A stretch of DNA of 64,000 nucleotides from Kovacikia minuta CCNUW1 (GTDB lineage Bacteria > Cyanobacteriota > Cyanobacteriia > Leptolyngbyales > Leptolyngbyaceae): the NCBI RefSeq assembly GCF_020091585.1, contig NZ_CP083582.1, forward strand, positions 868,001-932,000, in the 5' to 3' direction. The translations under genes were made by a program, and so were the position numbers. Below the pieces are notes generated by a model, which saw only the letters and a program-made list of their open reading frames with translations, had not been told where the DNA came from and made no database searches. This document shows positions 25,720 through 35,594 of this stretch, piece by piece; positions within the stretch are counted from its first letter, which is position 1; the number at the start of each line of letters is the position of its first letter.

Positions 25720-27529
25720 CTAACTTGCAGTACTTTGGGTGGGTGTAAGCTGAATCACCAGAGGGTAATCCGATACGTTCAGGGCGATTTGAGTCGGTGT
25801 TGCATATTGTCCCGTGGCAGTGGTGGATTGGTTCGGCAGGTAGGTGGTTGCCTGGGCGATCGGGGTGGTCAGGTTCAATGTTACCGCCTGGCTGGTGGCA
25901 TCCTGATCGGTGCTGGGAACCTCCTGCCAGAGGACTAAATAGAAATCTCCATTGCTCTTTTGCAAGAGGGTATGTTCTACATTTTGAGTGCTGCCGCTGA
26001 GGGTGTAATCCAGAGAGCCAGGTGTAAAGGTGGCAGAGGTTTCGGAGGGATCGTTGAGCAAACTGATCAGGTTTTGGAGGGCGGTGAAGGCGGGTTTGGG
26101 GGAACCATCGGCACGGAGTAAGCCATAGTTATCTTCGCTGTTGGTGGTGTTCGATCGTTCATCAATTAGTTCATAGGAGAAGGTGCGAACAATGCCCTGG
26201 TTATAGTTTTCCAGGAATAGTCGCGGGATATATTTCCCTTGGACGGCTTCAGAAACGGAGCGATCGGAAAGAGGGACGTTGGTAAAGGTACCCGGTCTCT
26301 GTCGCAATTAGGGGGCGGGTACCAAAGGGTTGGGAACGGTTGACGATATCCTGCACCAGATTTGGATCACCGGGATTCTTCGGGTTGGCGTAGGGGTGCA
26401 GGTTGCCATAATCGACCCACTGACTTAAATCGCCGACTCGGGCGCTGGAATCGGAAAACACAAACGAAGGCCCAATCACCGCCACATCCTGCGTTGCAGG
26501 GTCGCTCTTAATCGCATTGTAGGTATCTTGGGTGAAGCTGCGCACATAAGACTCCCAGTTCTCTGCGGTTACCGTTGCCCCATTGTAGGAATAGCCATTG
26601 GGGTAAATGATATCAAACTCATTCAGGATTTCGACCGCTTCTACCGCACCGGGGAGTTTGTTTTTGATCAAGTCTGTAATCAGGTATCCGGGTGGTTTGA
26701 TGGCGTAAGCCGAAGTGGGACCAACCCCAATATTAGGGTCAATTACCAGTGTCGTCTGGATACCTTTGGATGCGAGTTGATTGATATTGCGAATCCAGGT
26801 GGGGTCGCTGCCGCCATCGCGAATATGGTGAATGCCCAACTCTTGCAACCGCTGTTCGATCAGGGAGTAGTTGCCATAGGTAGTGTCGTAGTAGCGCAAG
26901 TGGGTGTTGACGCCGATCGAGTCTACGAAAGAATAGGCAGTTCTGGCAGTTTCCCCGACGACTGATGCGGCAAAAAGTTGGCTGGCTGGAATAATTTCCT
27001 TAGTCTGGCTGGCACTAGCCCAGGACAGGGTAGAAATGGCATCCCCGCCATTTTCGTAATATTCCAGTTTGATGTCGTAGTTTTGTCCGGCTGTCAGGGT
27101 GAGGCTACCGCTATCTTCTGTGGTGGCATGGGGTGTCCAGTGATCGATCAGCAGTTCTCCGTTGACCCACAATCTAACGCCATCATTGGATGTGGTGTAG
27201 AAGGTGTAGGTTTCAGAATAGGTGGGTCGAATTTGTCCCGTCCAGCGCACCGAAAAATTATCGGATGGCAACACCCCGGCATTGGGGGAACCGGTGCCCC
27301 AATTAAAATTAACCGTTGGATCAATGCGAGTTTCTAGTAGGGTGTTGAAGTTTTTGCCTGCAAAATACTGTCCTGTTAGTCCCTGGCTAGTATCTAAAGC
27401 CGAAATACTGGAACTGCTCGTTGAGTTGAGCAAACGATTGGTTGTATATGCCGTTGTTAGATCGCTGTTCGGTGCGATCGCACCGTTACGGGTGCCAGCA
27501 TCGAGAACACAGACGTTAGAATCTACCAC
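25720..27529 (-). pseudogene. PA14-domain glycoside hydrolase, single frameshift
   Basis: Reading from 27529, residues about 50-190 form a PA14 carbohydrate-binding domain (GLTGQYFAGKNF, YTFYTTSNDGVRLWVNG). A TIM-barrel glycosidase follows (SIGVNTHLRYYDTTY, HHIRDGG, VEILNEFDI with the acid/base Glu, and IATETGY with the nucleophile Glu). The frame is lost directly after IATETGY, near 26290-26297, and continues in the other frame with FTNVPLSDRSVSEAVQGKY to 25720, a normal C-terminal beta domain. The start is a GTG and no signal peptide is evident. Standing at the end of the exopolysaccharide locus, it probably trims or degrades the polymer. Confidence 0.7.
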
Positions 27530-27570
27530 ACGATAACTCCCCAGAAACTTGGTAGTGGTTAGTAGGATGG

Positions 27571-27660
27571 ACGCAAAGTGGATGGATAGGTGGTAGGTGG
27601 TAGGTGGTAGGTGTCAGGCACCAATCACCAATCACCAATCACTAATGACATACTTTGCGT
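27571..27660. repeat. STRR run enclosed by inverted repeat
   Basis: GGTAGGT heptamers (about 27584-27615) and AATCACC units (27620-27645) lie between ACGCAAAGT (27571-27579) and ACTTTGCGT (27652-27660). The whole can form a long stem. No coding function. Confidence 0.65.
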
Positions 27661-27834
27661 TAGCCATATCAATCCGTTGAGGATCAAATAACCTATCAAA
27701 GCCGATGCTATTTAATTCTCATGCCTTACCCTGATTTGCATCGTTATCTGAAACTTGTGGCATTTCGCCCGATAAATTTGTTGAGTCTCCAGAGAAGACG
27801 TGTCTCGCGTTCAGTTTGTTATCTGCATTGAAAG

Positions 27835-28896
27835 CTATAGCCCTCGTAACTCTTGATAGACTGACAGAGTTTGTTCATGAACCCGTGCGACATGAGTCCA
27901 TGCCAAATTGTTCTGTGCTTTTGTTTTCCAAGCGTTTAACTGTTCAGGATCTTTGAGTAACTGGGCGATCGTCTCTGCCAGGGCATCCACGTTAGCGGGT
28001 GGAACCAGGACGCCAGCCCTGCCACCGTCTAATGCTTCCGGAATGCCATCAACATCGCTCGCGATGATAGCACATCCTGATTCCCTTGCTTCCGAGAGAA
28101 CTAACCCAAACGGTTCCCGGTGCGATGCCAGGACAAAAATATCGGTGGCTTGTAAATAGCGCTGGGGTTGGGGTTGGAAACCCTCAAAATGAATTCGATC
28201 AGCAACGTCTGTTTGGTTTGCCAGAGCTTCAAACTGTGCCTTATCGGGGCCATTTCCCACCAGGTATAACTGCGCTTGTGGAAAATTAGGCGCAATTTTA
28301 GCAAATGCCGCAATCAATTCAGCAATTCCTTTGCGCTGATACATCCCGGCAACCGTTGTAATGGCTGGACGCTGTAAGGCGACGACAGGTAGGGGATGGG
28401 AGGGATGCGATCGGGGGCTACCCAGCGTGCCATTCCGGATCACCCGTAACTTAGCGGATGGAATGCCTCGTTTTGCCAGAGAGTCAGCCACCGCCTGACT
28501 GACGGCGATGACCCGATCCGCCAGTCCCATTAAAACAGCGCTGCGCTGAAATTCATTATGCACCGTGGAAACTAAGCCGTAGTTTGTTCCAACCCGCAAT
28601 GTTTTTGCCAGCACTAATCCAGTCATCATATGGGCATGCACGATATCCGGCTCAACGGTGTGAATCATCTGGCGGTAGTGGTTAGCTGCTTTGAGTAAAT
28701 TTAGGGGTGTCCGTTGCTGATTCAACGGCAAGTGGTTCACCCCGTACTTTGCCAACAGGGCTTCAAATTCACCCCCCGCTGAGGCAACCGCAACGGCATG
28801 ACCTGCTTTTGCCTGTAAGCACGCTAAATCGATCGCAACATGGATGATGCCGTTTCCAAGTTCGCGGATGTCGTTGAGCAGGTGGAGAATGCGCAT
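27835..28896 (-). CDS. Family 4 glycosyltransferase
   Basis: This 353-residue GT-B enzyme has the N-terminal acceptor half (LLNDIRELGNGIIHVAIDLA, HAHMMTGLVLAK) and the donor-binding half (TVAGMYQRKGI, then YLVGNGP, FEGFQPQPQRYL and the catalytic-site REPFGLVLSEARESGCAIIASD with the conserved E-x7-E). It transfers a nucleotide-activated sugar, retaining type, on the cytoplasmic side. It is the second last gene of the minus-strand polysaccharide locus; donor unknown. Confidence 0.88.
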   Translation of the reverse strand: MRILHLLNDIRELGNGIIHVAIDLACLQAKAGHAVAVASAGGEFEALLAKYGVNHLPLNQQRTPLNLLKAANHYRQMIHTVEPDIVHAHMMTGLVLAKTLRVGTNYGLVSTVHNEFQRSAVLMGLADRVIAVSQAVADSLAKRGIPSAKLRVIRNGTLGSPRSHPSHPLPVVALQRPAITTVAGMYQRKGIAELIAAFAKIAPNFPQAQLYLVGNGPDKAQFEALANQTDVADRIHFEGFQPQPQRYLQATDIFVLASHREPFGLVLSEARESGCAIIASDVDGIPEALDGGRAGVLVPPANVDALAETIAQLLKDPEQLNAWKTKAQNNLAWTHVARVHEQTLSVYQELRGL

Positions 28897-28912
28897 GGGG
28901 GAGGAGGAGGAA

Positions 28913-28963
28913 AGTTTTGAGTTTTAAGTTTTGAGTTTTAAGTTTTGAGTTTTAGGTTTTGAG
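28913..28963. repeat. Heptamer run of the AAAACTY family
   Basis: Units of GTTTTGA and GTTTTAA alternate in the spacer between two glycosyltransferase genes. The same family occurs at 36825-36900, 42691-42735, 42836-42870 and 63340-63375 and, inside genes, at 54706-54735 and 59660-59702. Confidence 0.75.
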
Positions 28964-31900
28964 TGAGGACTGAGGACTGGGAACTAAAGGAATTTTGATC
29001 GGATGCTCTTCCCCATCTTCCCTATCCTCCTCAGCTTCTCTACGCTCCCCACCGCACACCCCACACCCCATCACCCCCAGGTATTGCTCGACCACTCGAT
29101 CGAGAAAGAAATCCTGCGCTCGCTGTTTCAGGATTGCCGCATCGATGGGCTGTTCCAGGGTGGTGGCGATCGCCTCTGCCAGGGCTGGGGCATCCCCCAC
29201 AGGAACCAGCTTGCCGTATCTGCCATTTGCCAAAATTTCGGCGGGACCGCTGTCGCAGTCGGTCGAGACCACGGGGGTTCCGGCGGCGATCGCTTCGGCG
29301 ACCACGTTGCCAAATCCCTCAAATACGGAGGAGAGCGCAAACACGGATGCCTGAGCCATATAGGCATAGGGATTTTCAGCAAATCCGGGGAGGGCAACCT
29401 CGGACTCTAAACCCAGGTCGTGGATCAGGCTCTCCAGTTTAGGACGGTCTTCGCCTTCACCCAGAATCATCAGTCGGGCAGGACGGCGCTGCCGTAACAA
29501 GGCAAAGGCTTTAATCAGGGTGAAGAAGTCCTTCTGGCTGACCAACCTTCCTACTCCCAGAATCACAGGCGGTTCTGAGGGGGCAAACCAGGGATGCGCC
29601 AGCGGCTCTGCCATCTTTGCCAAAACTTCCGGTGTCACAACCGGATTGTAGATGAGGCGAATCTTTTCGGATGGGATTCCGGTCATGCGGGATACATCTT
29701 CTGCCACCCCCCTGGAAGCTGCAATAATTTGATTCGCCTGGGGGTAAAACCAGCGCACCATCATTGGTCTGATGCGCCCGATCGTATGCGGTTGGTGATC
29801 CCGAAACTGCTGGGACAGGTTCGTTTGAACGCACATCACGGTTCGAGTGGGCACGTTTGCTAACCGCTGTGCCCAGACCGCAGCCCCAAAAATGTCCAGG
29901 GCAGACATCAGAATCGAGGGCTGCTCCTGTTGCAGATAACGCCGCAGTGCCAGGGTTTTGGACACGATGACCGGGGATTTGGCGTTTAAGTCCACAATCC
30001 GGATCGAGCTGGGTACCTGGCTCAGGTAAGCGCCCTCCGCCTGTGCCAAGACCAGATCGGTTTTAATTCCCCGGTCTGCAAATCCCTGCGCCAGATGCAA
30101 CATGGCTCGTTCTGCCCCACCTCCTTCCAGAGCGGGCAGAAAAATGGCGATCGAGGGGGGTGTGGTGAGGGGGGTGTTCATGGGTTTGTCCTTTGGGGAT
30201 GGGGTGTGGGGTGTGGGGTGTGGGGGATGGGCGCAGGCTATGTTGGCTCTTAGGGAGGTTGGCTTACTAAAAAGAGAAGCTGGCTGAGCAAATTGGGAGG
30301 CTGGCTGAGTAAAAAGGGAAGCTGGCGGAGTGAAAAGGGAAGCTGGCTCAGCAAAAAGGGAAGCTGGTTCAGCAAAAAGGGAAGCTGACCTGTACGCATA
30401 GTATCTTAGGCGTTCAATCCCCATCTCCCCCATCTCCCCCACCTCCATCTCCCCCCACCCCCCACCCCACACCCTCTGATTCAGCAGTTGATCCAGCTGT
30501 TGATGAATTGTAGTCAAATGGAAGCGCTGGCGAGCCTGGGTTTGAGCTGTGCGGGCGATCGCGATCGCTTCAGCGGGGTGATCATGGCAGTGGGCAATGA
30601 TCGCTGCCAGCGATTCTGCATCCCCTGGTGGAACAAGCCAACCGTTGACTCCAGGCTCAATGATTTCCATCACCCCTCCCCCCCTGGCGGCAATGGTGGG
30701 ACGCCCACACAGCATCGCTTCCACAATCACCCGCCCAAAGGGTTCGGGAGCCGTTGAGGTGTGAACAACGAGATCGCAGGCACCCATCAGGAACACAATA
30801 TCGGAACGAAAACCCAGGAAGCGGACTCGATTGTGCAAGCCCAACGCTGCCACCTGGGTTTGAAGCTGGTGGACATACTCCTGCTCGCCATAGAGGGCAT
30901 CGCCGACAAAGATGGCGGTCACTTTTTCGGGGCTTTTAGCCAGAGCTTCTAGCAAAATGTGTTGTCCCTTCCAGGGAGACAGGCGGCTGAAATGACCGAT
31001 CACAAATTGTCCCTCCAACCCAAGCTGCTGCCGAATCGGGTTGGCATCCGAGTATTTGGGCAGATAGTCATTGGGGTTAAACCCGTTATACACAACTGCC
31101 GTGATTTCTGAGCGTCCACCCGCCGCAATAAACGCCTGCTCAGCCGCCTGGGAAGTGGCAATCACCAATTTGGCAAAGCGATTGGCTAACGTTATGGCTA
31201 AGCGACGATTGGTGGCACTGAAGTGATCGGTTGAAAGAATATCGTGCAGGTGGTAAACCAGCGGACGGCCACTGAGCAGGCTTGCCAGTGCCCCAACGAC
31301 CAGTGCCTTTTGGGTATTGGCATAAATCAAGTCATAGCCCCGACTCAGACGAACCACCTCAGCAACCAGCGGCAGTAGTTGACCAAGACTTTGCAAACCT
31401 TGGATTAAACCGCTGTCTTTTCGAACTTGAATGGATTCCGTTGCCAACACTCGAACGGGAATTTGCTGCTGTTCCAGTTGGGTTTTGAAGGGACCATCTG
31501 TGAATAGACAGACCAGGGCACGATCGCCATAGAACTTGACAATATCGAGCAAACATAACTCCGCTCCTCCCAATGCACCACTCTGATCTAAAAACAGAAT
31601 TTTCATCGTTTGATTTGCCTGGATAACAGAACGTGAGGCAGGTTTGCTGGAAGCGGGTGTGGCAACCCATTTGTGACGCAAAAAAGTGATGAGTGGTTTT
31701 TCGACCAACGCATAGGTGAGGCAACCTGCCGCGATCGCCGTAATAATGACCAAACTTAGGGTTGGTAGGTAACCCAGGCGGCTCAATAAACCCGTCGTCA
31801 GCACGAGCTTAATTGCTGCGGATAGGTAGGGATAATGAACCAGGTAAATGGAATAGGACGCATCACCCAGGTAGGGAAGCCATCGAGGTAACCGGGGCGA

Positions 31901-32770
31901 TCGCTTTAGATTAAGAGAGACCGCCCCGATCACAATTAACATTGAGGGAATACCATATCCAATGACCTGAGCAAGCGTTGACTGATCAACCTGATTCGCT
32001 CCATAAAATGCAAATAAAACAACTCCCAGAATTAGATAGAAAAGACCTGCTTGAATTTCAAGATGCGCGATCAAATAAGCAGACAGGCAACCCAAAGCAA
32101 ATTCTAAATTATGTAAGCTGAATACGAATTGAATCAGTTGGTTGTTTTCAAACGGGAACTCAGTGATGGAGCTGAGAGATTGAATCAGGAGTGTTCCTAA
32201 AATCCAGACAGGAATCACCCATTTAGCAATGGATGGCTTCAAAAAAATCGTTAAAGCAAAAATGATGTAAAACAGAATCTCATAGCTTAAAGACCATCCC
32301 ACAGTCAAGATGGGGGGATGTGTTTGGGGAATCAGTAATAGGGATTGAAAAATGGTGAACAAATCGGTTTCATATCCCTGTCCAAAGCTGGGAACAAAGA
32401 GGTAAACCGGAATCAAGATCAGCGTGATGATCCAGTACAGAGGGTAAACCCGAATCAATCGCTTGATCATATAGGTTTTTAATCGCTGAGAGTGCCCCAT
32501 ATCAAAGCGATGTACCCAAAAGACGATGAACCCACTTAAGACAAAAAAGAAATTAACGCCAGAATCCCCAAACTGAAAAATATTCAATAGAAATGGTTGA
32601 CCTAACTTTTCCCGGCTCAGTTGGGTGACATGAAACAGCAACACCAGCAGGGCTGCAATACCACGACAAACCTGGATTAACTGCAAGTGCTGTTTGGAAG
32701 CGGCTGCCTGGGCGATCGGGTAGGGGGTGTGGGGTGTGGGGTGTGGGGTGGGGGGGAGGGCGAGTTTCAT
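28952..32770 (-). CDS. Three-module protein: acyltransferase-3 + GT4 + GT4
   Basis: One uninterrupted frame of 1272 codons holds three enzymes. Residues about 28-375 are an integral-membrane acyltransferase 3 (LIQVCRGIAALLVLLFH, FFFVLSGFIVF, IRVYPLYW, about ten helices), which acetylates or acylates sugars. Residues 389-780 are a GT4 that begins MKILFLDQSGALGGAELCLL, and 864-1240 are a second GT4 that begins after MNTPLTTPP with GGGAERAMLHLA and has the SVFEGFGNVVAEAIAAGTPVV motif. The two glycosyltransferases are joined by a repetitive linker with ASLFAEP-type heptads. AAAGGA precedes the internal ATG at 30181 and the internal ATG at 31606 is also usable, so these may be three cistrons whose spacers happen to lack stops. 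All three activities fit polysaccharide assembly. Confidence 0.8.
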   Translation of the reverse strand: MKLALPPTPHPTPHTPYPIAQAAASKQHLQLIQVCRGIAALLVLLFHVTQLSREKLGQPFLLNIFQFGDSGVNFFFVLSGFIVFWVHRFDMGHSQRLKTYMIKRLIRVYPLYWIITLILIPVYLFVPSFGQGYETDLFTIFQSLLLIPQTHPPILTVGWSLSYEILFYIIFALTIFLKPSIAKWVIPVWILGTLLIQSLSSITEFPFENNQLIQFVFSLHNLEFALGCLSAYLIAHLEIQAGLFYLILGVVLFAFYGANQVDQSTLAQVIGYGIPSMLIVIGAVSLNLKRSPRLPRWLPYLGDASYSIYLVHYPYLSAAIKLVLTTGLLSRLGYLPTLSLVIITAIAAGCLTYALVEKPLITFLRHKWVATPASSKPASRSVIQANQTMKILFLDQSGALGGAELCLLDIVKFYGDRALVCLFTDGPFKTQLEQQQIPVRVLATESIQVRKDSGLIQGLQSLGQLLPLVAEVVRLSRGYDLIYANTQKALVVGALASLLSGRPLVYHLHDILSTDHFSATNRRLAITLANRFAKLVIATSQAAEQAFIAAGGRSEITAVVYNGFNPNDYLPKYSDANPIRQQLGLEGQFVIGHFSRLSPWKGQHILLEALAKSPEKVTAIFVGDALYGEQEYVHQLQTQVAALGLHNRVRFLGFRSDIVFLMGACDLVVHTSTAPEPFGRVIVEAMLCGRPTIAARGGGVMEIIEPGVNGWLVPPGDAESLAAIIAHCHDHPAEAIAIARTAQTQARQRFHLTTIHQQLDQLLNQRVWGGGWGEMEVGEMGEMGIERLRYYAYRSASLFAEPASLFAEPASLFTPPASLFTQPASQFAQPASLFSKPTSLRANIACAHPPHPTPHTPSPKDKPMNTPLTTPPSIAIFLPALEGGGAERAMLHLAQGFADRGIKTDLVLAQAEGAYLSQVPSSIRIVDLNAKSPVIVSKTLALRRYLQQEQPSILMSALDIFGAAVWAQRLANVPTRTVMCVQTNLSQQFRDHQPHTIGRIRPMMVRWFYPQANQIIAASRGVAEDVSRMTGIPSEKIRLIYNPVVTPEVLAKMAEPLAHPWFAPSEPPVILGVGRLVSQKDFFTLIKAFALLRQRRPARLMILGEGEDRPKLESLIHDLGLESEVALPGFAENPYAYMAQASVFALSSVFEGFGNVVAEAIAAGTPVVSTDCDSGPAEILANGRYGKLVPVGDAPALAEAIATTLEQPIDAAILKQRAQDFFLDRVVEQYLGVMGCGVCGGERREAEEDREDGEEHPIKIPLVPSPQSSLKT
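30257..30388. repeat. 21-bp repeats encoding ASLFAEP heptads
   Basis: Six or so 21-base units of the type AAGCTGGCTCAGCAAAAAGG run through the linker of the three-module protein, in frame, giving (ASLF-x-x-P)n. Each unit is itself three heptamers, so the run looks like an STRR expansion that remained open. Confidence 0.8.
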
Positions 32771-32772
32771 TA

Positions 32773-32820
32773 GCGAAAAATTATGAGTTATGAGTTATAA
32801 GTTATGAGTTATGAATTAAT
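32773..32820. repeat. Heptamer run TTATGAG
   Basis: TTATGAG/TTATAAG units lie between the three-module gene and the polymerase gene. Upstream of the acyltransferase start, GGGTGTGGGGTGTGGGG-type repeats also encode its first 15 residues (PTPHPTPHTP). Confidence 0.7.
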
Positions 32821-32853
32821 GGTGAACCCTAAAGGCGATGGGGATAAGCCAAG

Positions 32854-34254
32854 TTAATTGGTTTTTTGGGTAATCTGTTGAAATTGGTAGTATCGTTGGG
32901 CTGCCATTACCATGCCTGCAAAGGACCAGAAGACAACGCCAGAAAGTGCCAGAGTCGGGTTGCCTAAGCCGATTTGGGCGAAGATTCCCAAACAAATAGC
33001 ACGAGCTGCACTGATGAAGGTATCGAACCGGGCTGCGGTTGATTGAAACATTTTGAGCAATAGCAAAATAATTCCACCCAGGTAGGGAAGCGTACCAAAC
33101 CAGCCCGGGTTAAACAGCAGGGTGAGAATTCCATTGTCATTGGCACCGAGGCTATCGCTGTCCAGTACGAACCCCAGTCCCTCACCCGGAATCTCTGCCA
33201 GTGCCTTTTCCAAAGACTCGGTGTAGCCCTCTAACCGCTGGTTGTAACTCACGTCGCTTTTGGTGTCAGACAAAGATTGCAAACGTTTAGAAATCGCCCC
33301 TGCAAAGGGTTCCATATTCACCAATGGAATCACACAGACAGACATGACCAAAATGGTGATGACTAAACGCATCTGTAACTTTGGTTTGAGGGAGGGAATA
33401 AAGGACAGGACGGCGATCGCCCAGCCCATCCATGCTGCCCGCACCAGAGACAACAAAAACGCCAGGTAGCCTGCTCCCGATGCCACAAATCGGACTGGGC
33501 TTTGGCTGGTAAACAGCAGCAGCAATCCTGCCATCATGACTGTGGCGAAGGGACCCGGCGAATTCATGGTGCTGAAGATGCGCATGCCCAACGGTTCCGG
33601 GGTGCCAAAGGCGATCGATTTACTGTTAACCAGCCAGAAGCGATCCCACTCTGGCGCAATCAGATATTGCATGGCTCCATAAATGCCCGTCACCAGCACT
33701 CCCCAAACAAAGACCCGCTGGATATTTTGACGATAAGCCGGATAATATTTCCAGTTTGCAAACAGGTGAAAGCCAAACAAAAGGGGAGCCGCCCAATTCA
33801 GCAAGGGCACCACAACGGAGGTTGGCGAATTTTTGATCAGCCCCACCAGCAGACCATAGCCAATCCCCATCATGGCAAGAATAAATGGCAACCCATCCTG
33901 GCGATAACTCCTGGGCAGATGTTTTACCAGCGTCATAAAGGTCACCATCATCACCAGGAAGGGAGCCAGCAGCACTGGACTGGGGTCTACCCATCCACTC
34001 TGAAAATCGATCAGGCGACGCACAAACGGCGTTAGAAATGCGACCCACCAGGCAAACCCCAGATACAAGATGGGATACCGTTGATACAGAAAAATCCCGA
34101 CAAAGAACGCACCCGCCGGATAAGCCAACCGTAGCAATCCCCCTGCATGTACCAGCAAACATAATGCCGAAAACATGACCAACCCAAGTATCGCTGTCCA
34201 TGCCAGCGTTGGCTGCAAGCTGAGGTGAAAGCGGCTGGGAGAGGCGGTGTGCAT
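32854..34254 (-). CDS. O-antigen ligase/polymerase (Wzy-like) membrane protein
   Basis: This 466-residue polytopic protein has about eleven helices, a large periplasmic loop between the later helices and the motif YNQRLEGYTESLEKAL typical of Wzy/WaaL-type proteins. It would polymerise or ligate lipid-linked repeat units on the periplasmic side. Position between glycosyltransferase genes of the exopolysaccharide locus supports this. Intact. Confidence 0.78.
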   Translation of the reverse strand: MHTASPSRFHLSLQPTLAWTAILGLVMFSALCLLVHAGGLLRLAYPAGAFFVGIFLYQRYPILYLGFAWWVAFLTPFVRRLIDFQSGWVDPSPVLLAPFLVMMVTFMTLVKHLPRSYRQDGLPFILAMMGIGYGLLVGLIKNSPTSVVVPLLNWAAPLLFGFHLFANWKYYPAYRQNIQRVFVWGVLVTGIYGAMQYLIAPEWDRFWLVNSKSIAFGTPEPLGMRIFSTMNSPGPFATVMMAGLLLLFTSQSPVRFVASGAGYLAFLLSLVRAAWMGWAIAVLSFIPSLKPKLQMRLVITILVMSVCVIPLVNMEPFAGAISKRLQSLSDTKSDVSYNQRLEGYTESLEKALAEIPGEGLGFVLDSDSLGANDNGILTLLFNPGWFGTLPYLGGIILLLLKMFQSTAARFDTFISAARAICLGIFAQIGLGNPTLALSGVVFWSFAGMVMAAQRYYQFQQITQKTN

Positions 34255-34766
34255 GGGGAAAGGATAAAGGATAAAGGATAAAAGAAAGGATGAAGAATGA
34301 AAGCTTTAGTTAGAGGGTGCTTTAAAGCCCTATTGCTTGTAGCAAAACGTGAAAGATCCCCCTAAATCCCCCTTAAAAAGGGGGACTTTGAGCCAATTCC
34401 CTCCCTTTTTAAGCTACCGTGTACACACAAGTCGGAAATCTGTGAACACAAGTCCTGAAACCCTTGCTCTGCCTCAACTTTGGAAATTGGCTGAAATCTC
34501 AATAATCTCGGTTTATTGAGAACCGGCAACGAGAAATCAAGGTTGTGGAGGATCAGGTTTTCGGAAAACGAATCAGCGATCGACTTGTGTGTACACCGTA
34601 GCCCTTTTTAAGGGGGGTAGGGGGGATCACTGAGTGCTTGACATCACAGACCATACCTTTTCAAACATCCTCTTAGGTTCGCTTAGAAATCTGCGCCTAG
34701 CCCCCTTGATTCCCTTGACTCCCTTTACAAGGCTGACATCGGAAAATTGACATGTCTTTTTATCCT
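34255..34766. other. Gene-free stretch with nested repeats
   Basis: No gene is visible. It holds GGATAAA heptamers near both ends, a palindromic GATCCCCCTAAATCCCCC-type repeat (about 34357-34402 with its other arm at 34602-34628), a 188-bp MITE inserted in that palindrome, and a solo IS5-like terminus (34654-34673). Confidence 0.7.
34414..34601. mobile_element. 188-bp MITE with 21-bp inverted ends and 11-bp target duplication
   Basis: The ends, CTACCGTGTACACACAAGTC... at 34414-34434 and its complement at 34581-34601, match at 20 of 21 positions. CCCTTTTTAAG is present directly on both sides (34403-34413 and 34602-34612), an 11-bp target duplication. Removing the element restores the interrupted host palindrome. 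It has no gene and must have been moved by a transposase elsewhere. Confidence 0.88.
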
Positions 34767-35594
34767 TTATCCTTCATCCTTTATCCTTTCCCGCATCTGC
34801 CAGTCGATTTCGTACAGTTTCACTTCCTTTAGAAAAATGTAGTAGCTCCACAGAACCGAGAGGGTAAAGCCCGCCATGCCCTGGCGATACATGCCGTACC
34901 AGAGATATTGCTGCACAAACTTGGCGGGAGGTTTGAGGAGAAGCCGGAACCAGTTGAAGCGATCGCCCCTCAGATGAGACTGTTGGGCATCCAGATCGGT
35001 GTATTTGTTGAACCGAATCACCAGATCACTGATATTACGAAATCCGTAATGCCAGATAATACCGGGAAGTCTAATGACGGGCGCATCTTTCACATCGGGT
35101 CCTTCATGTACCAGCACGTCCTTGATCCGAAATACAGTTTTGTTATACAGACGGGTATGGCTTTCGGGTCGGGTATCGAGCCACTTATCCCAAAAGTCTC
35201 CGATGCGGAGTGCCGAAAATGCGTTGGCTTCTAGATGGGGTTGGCACTTCCAGGCAAGCAGGGCAGTCGTTAGCTGCTGGTCTACCACTTCATCCGCATC
35301 AATGAAGAAAATCCAGTCATAAATCGCTTTTTCGGCTCCAAAGTTGCGTTGCTCGGAGTACCCACGCCAGGGATTGTGGTAAACCTGACAACCTAACTCC
35401 TGGGCAATGGTGACGGTAGCATCCTGACTGCCACCATCAATCACGACGATTTCATCGGCAAACGGCAAGCAGGAACGAATTGCATTTGTAATGCATTCTT
35501 CCTCATCTTGAGCAATGATGACAGTGGAGATTTGGCGGAGAGAAGAACCATAGCTCCGCTGTTCACCTTCCGCTAGCTGAATGGATGCGAGCAT
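34767..35594 (-). CDS. Family 2 glycosyltransferase, WaaE/KdtX-like
   Basis: This 275-residue GT-A enzyme has TVIIAQDEEECITNAIRSC, the IVVIDGGSQDAT region, RGYSEQRNFG and the metal-binding FFIDADEVV (DxD-like). The family adds sugars to lipopolysaccharide or polysaccharide acceptors, inverting type. The stop and start codons overlap with the upstream glycosyltransferase by one base, indicating coupling. Confidence 0.88.
   Translation of the reverse strand: MLASIQLAEGEQRSYGSSLRQISTVIIAQDEEECITNAIRSCLPFADEIVVIDGGSQDATVTIAQELGCQVYHNPWRGYSEQRNFGAEKAIYDWIFFIDADEVVDQQLTTALLAWKCQPHLEANAFSALRIGDFWDKWLDTRPESHTRLYNKTVFRIKDVLVHEGPDVKDAPVIRLPGIIWHYGFRNISDLVIRFNKYTDLDAQQSHLRGDRFNWFRLLLKPPAKFVQQYLWYGMYRQGMAGFTLSVLWSYYIFLKEVKLYEIDWQMRERIKDEG

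Noticed and set aside
27584-27645. CRISPR-like short direct repeats
   Set aside because: Units are contiguous heptamers without unique spacers, so it is an STRR.
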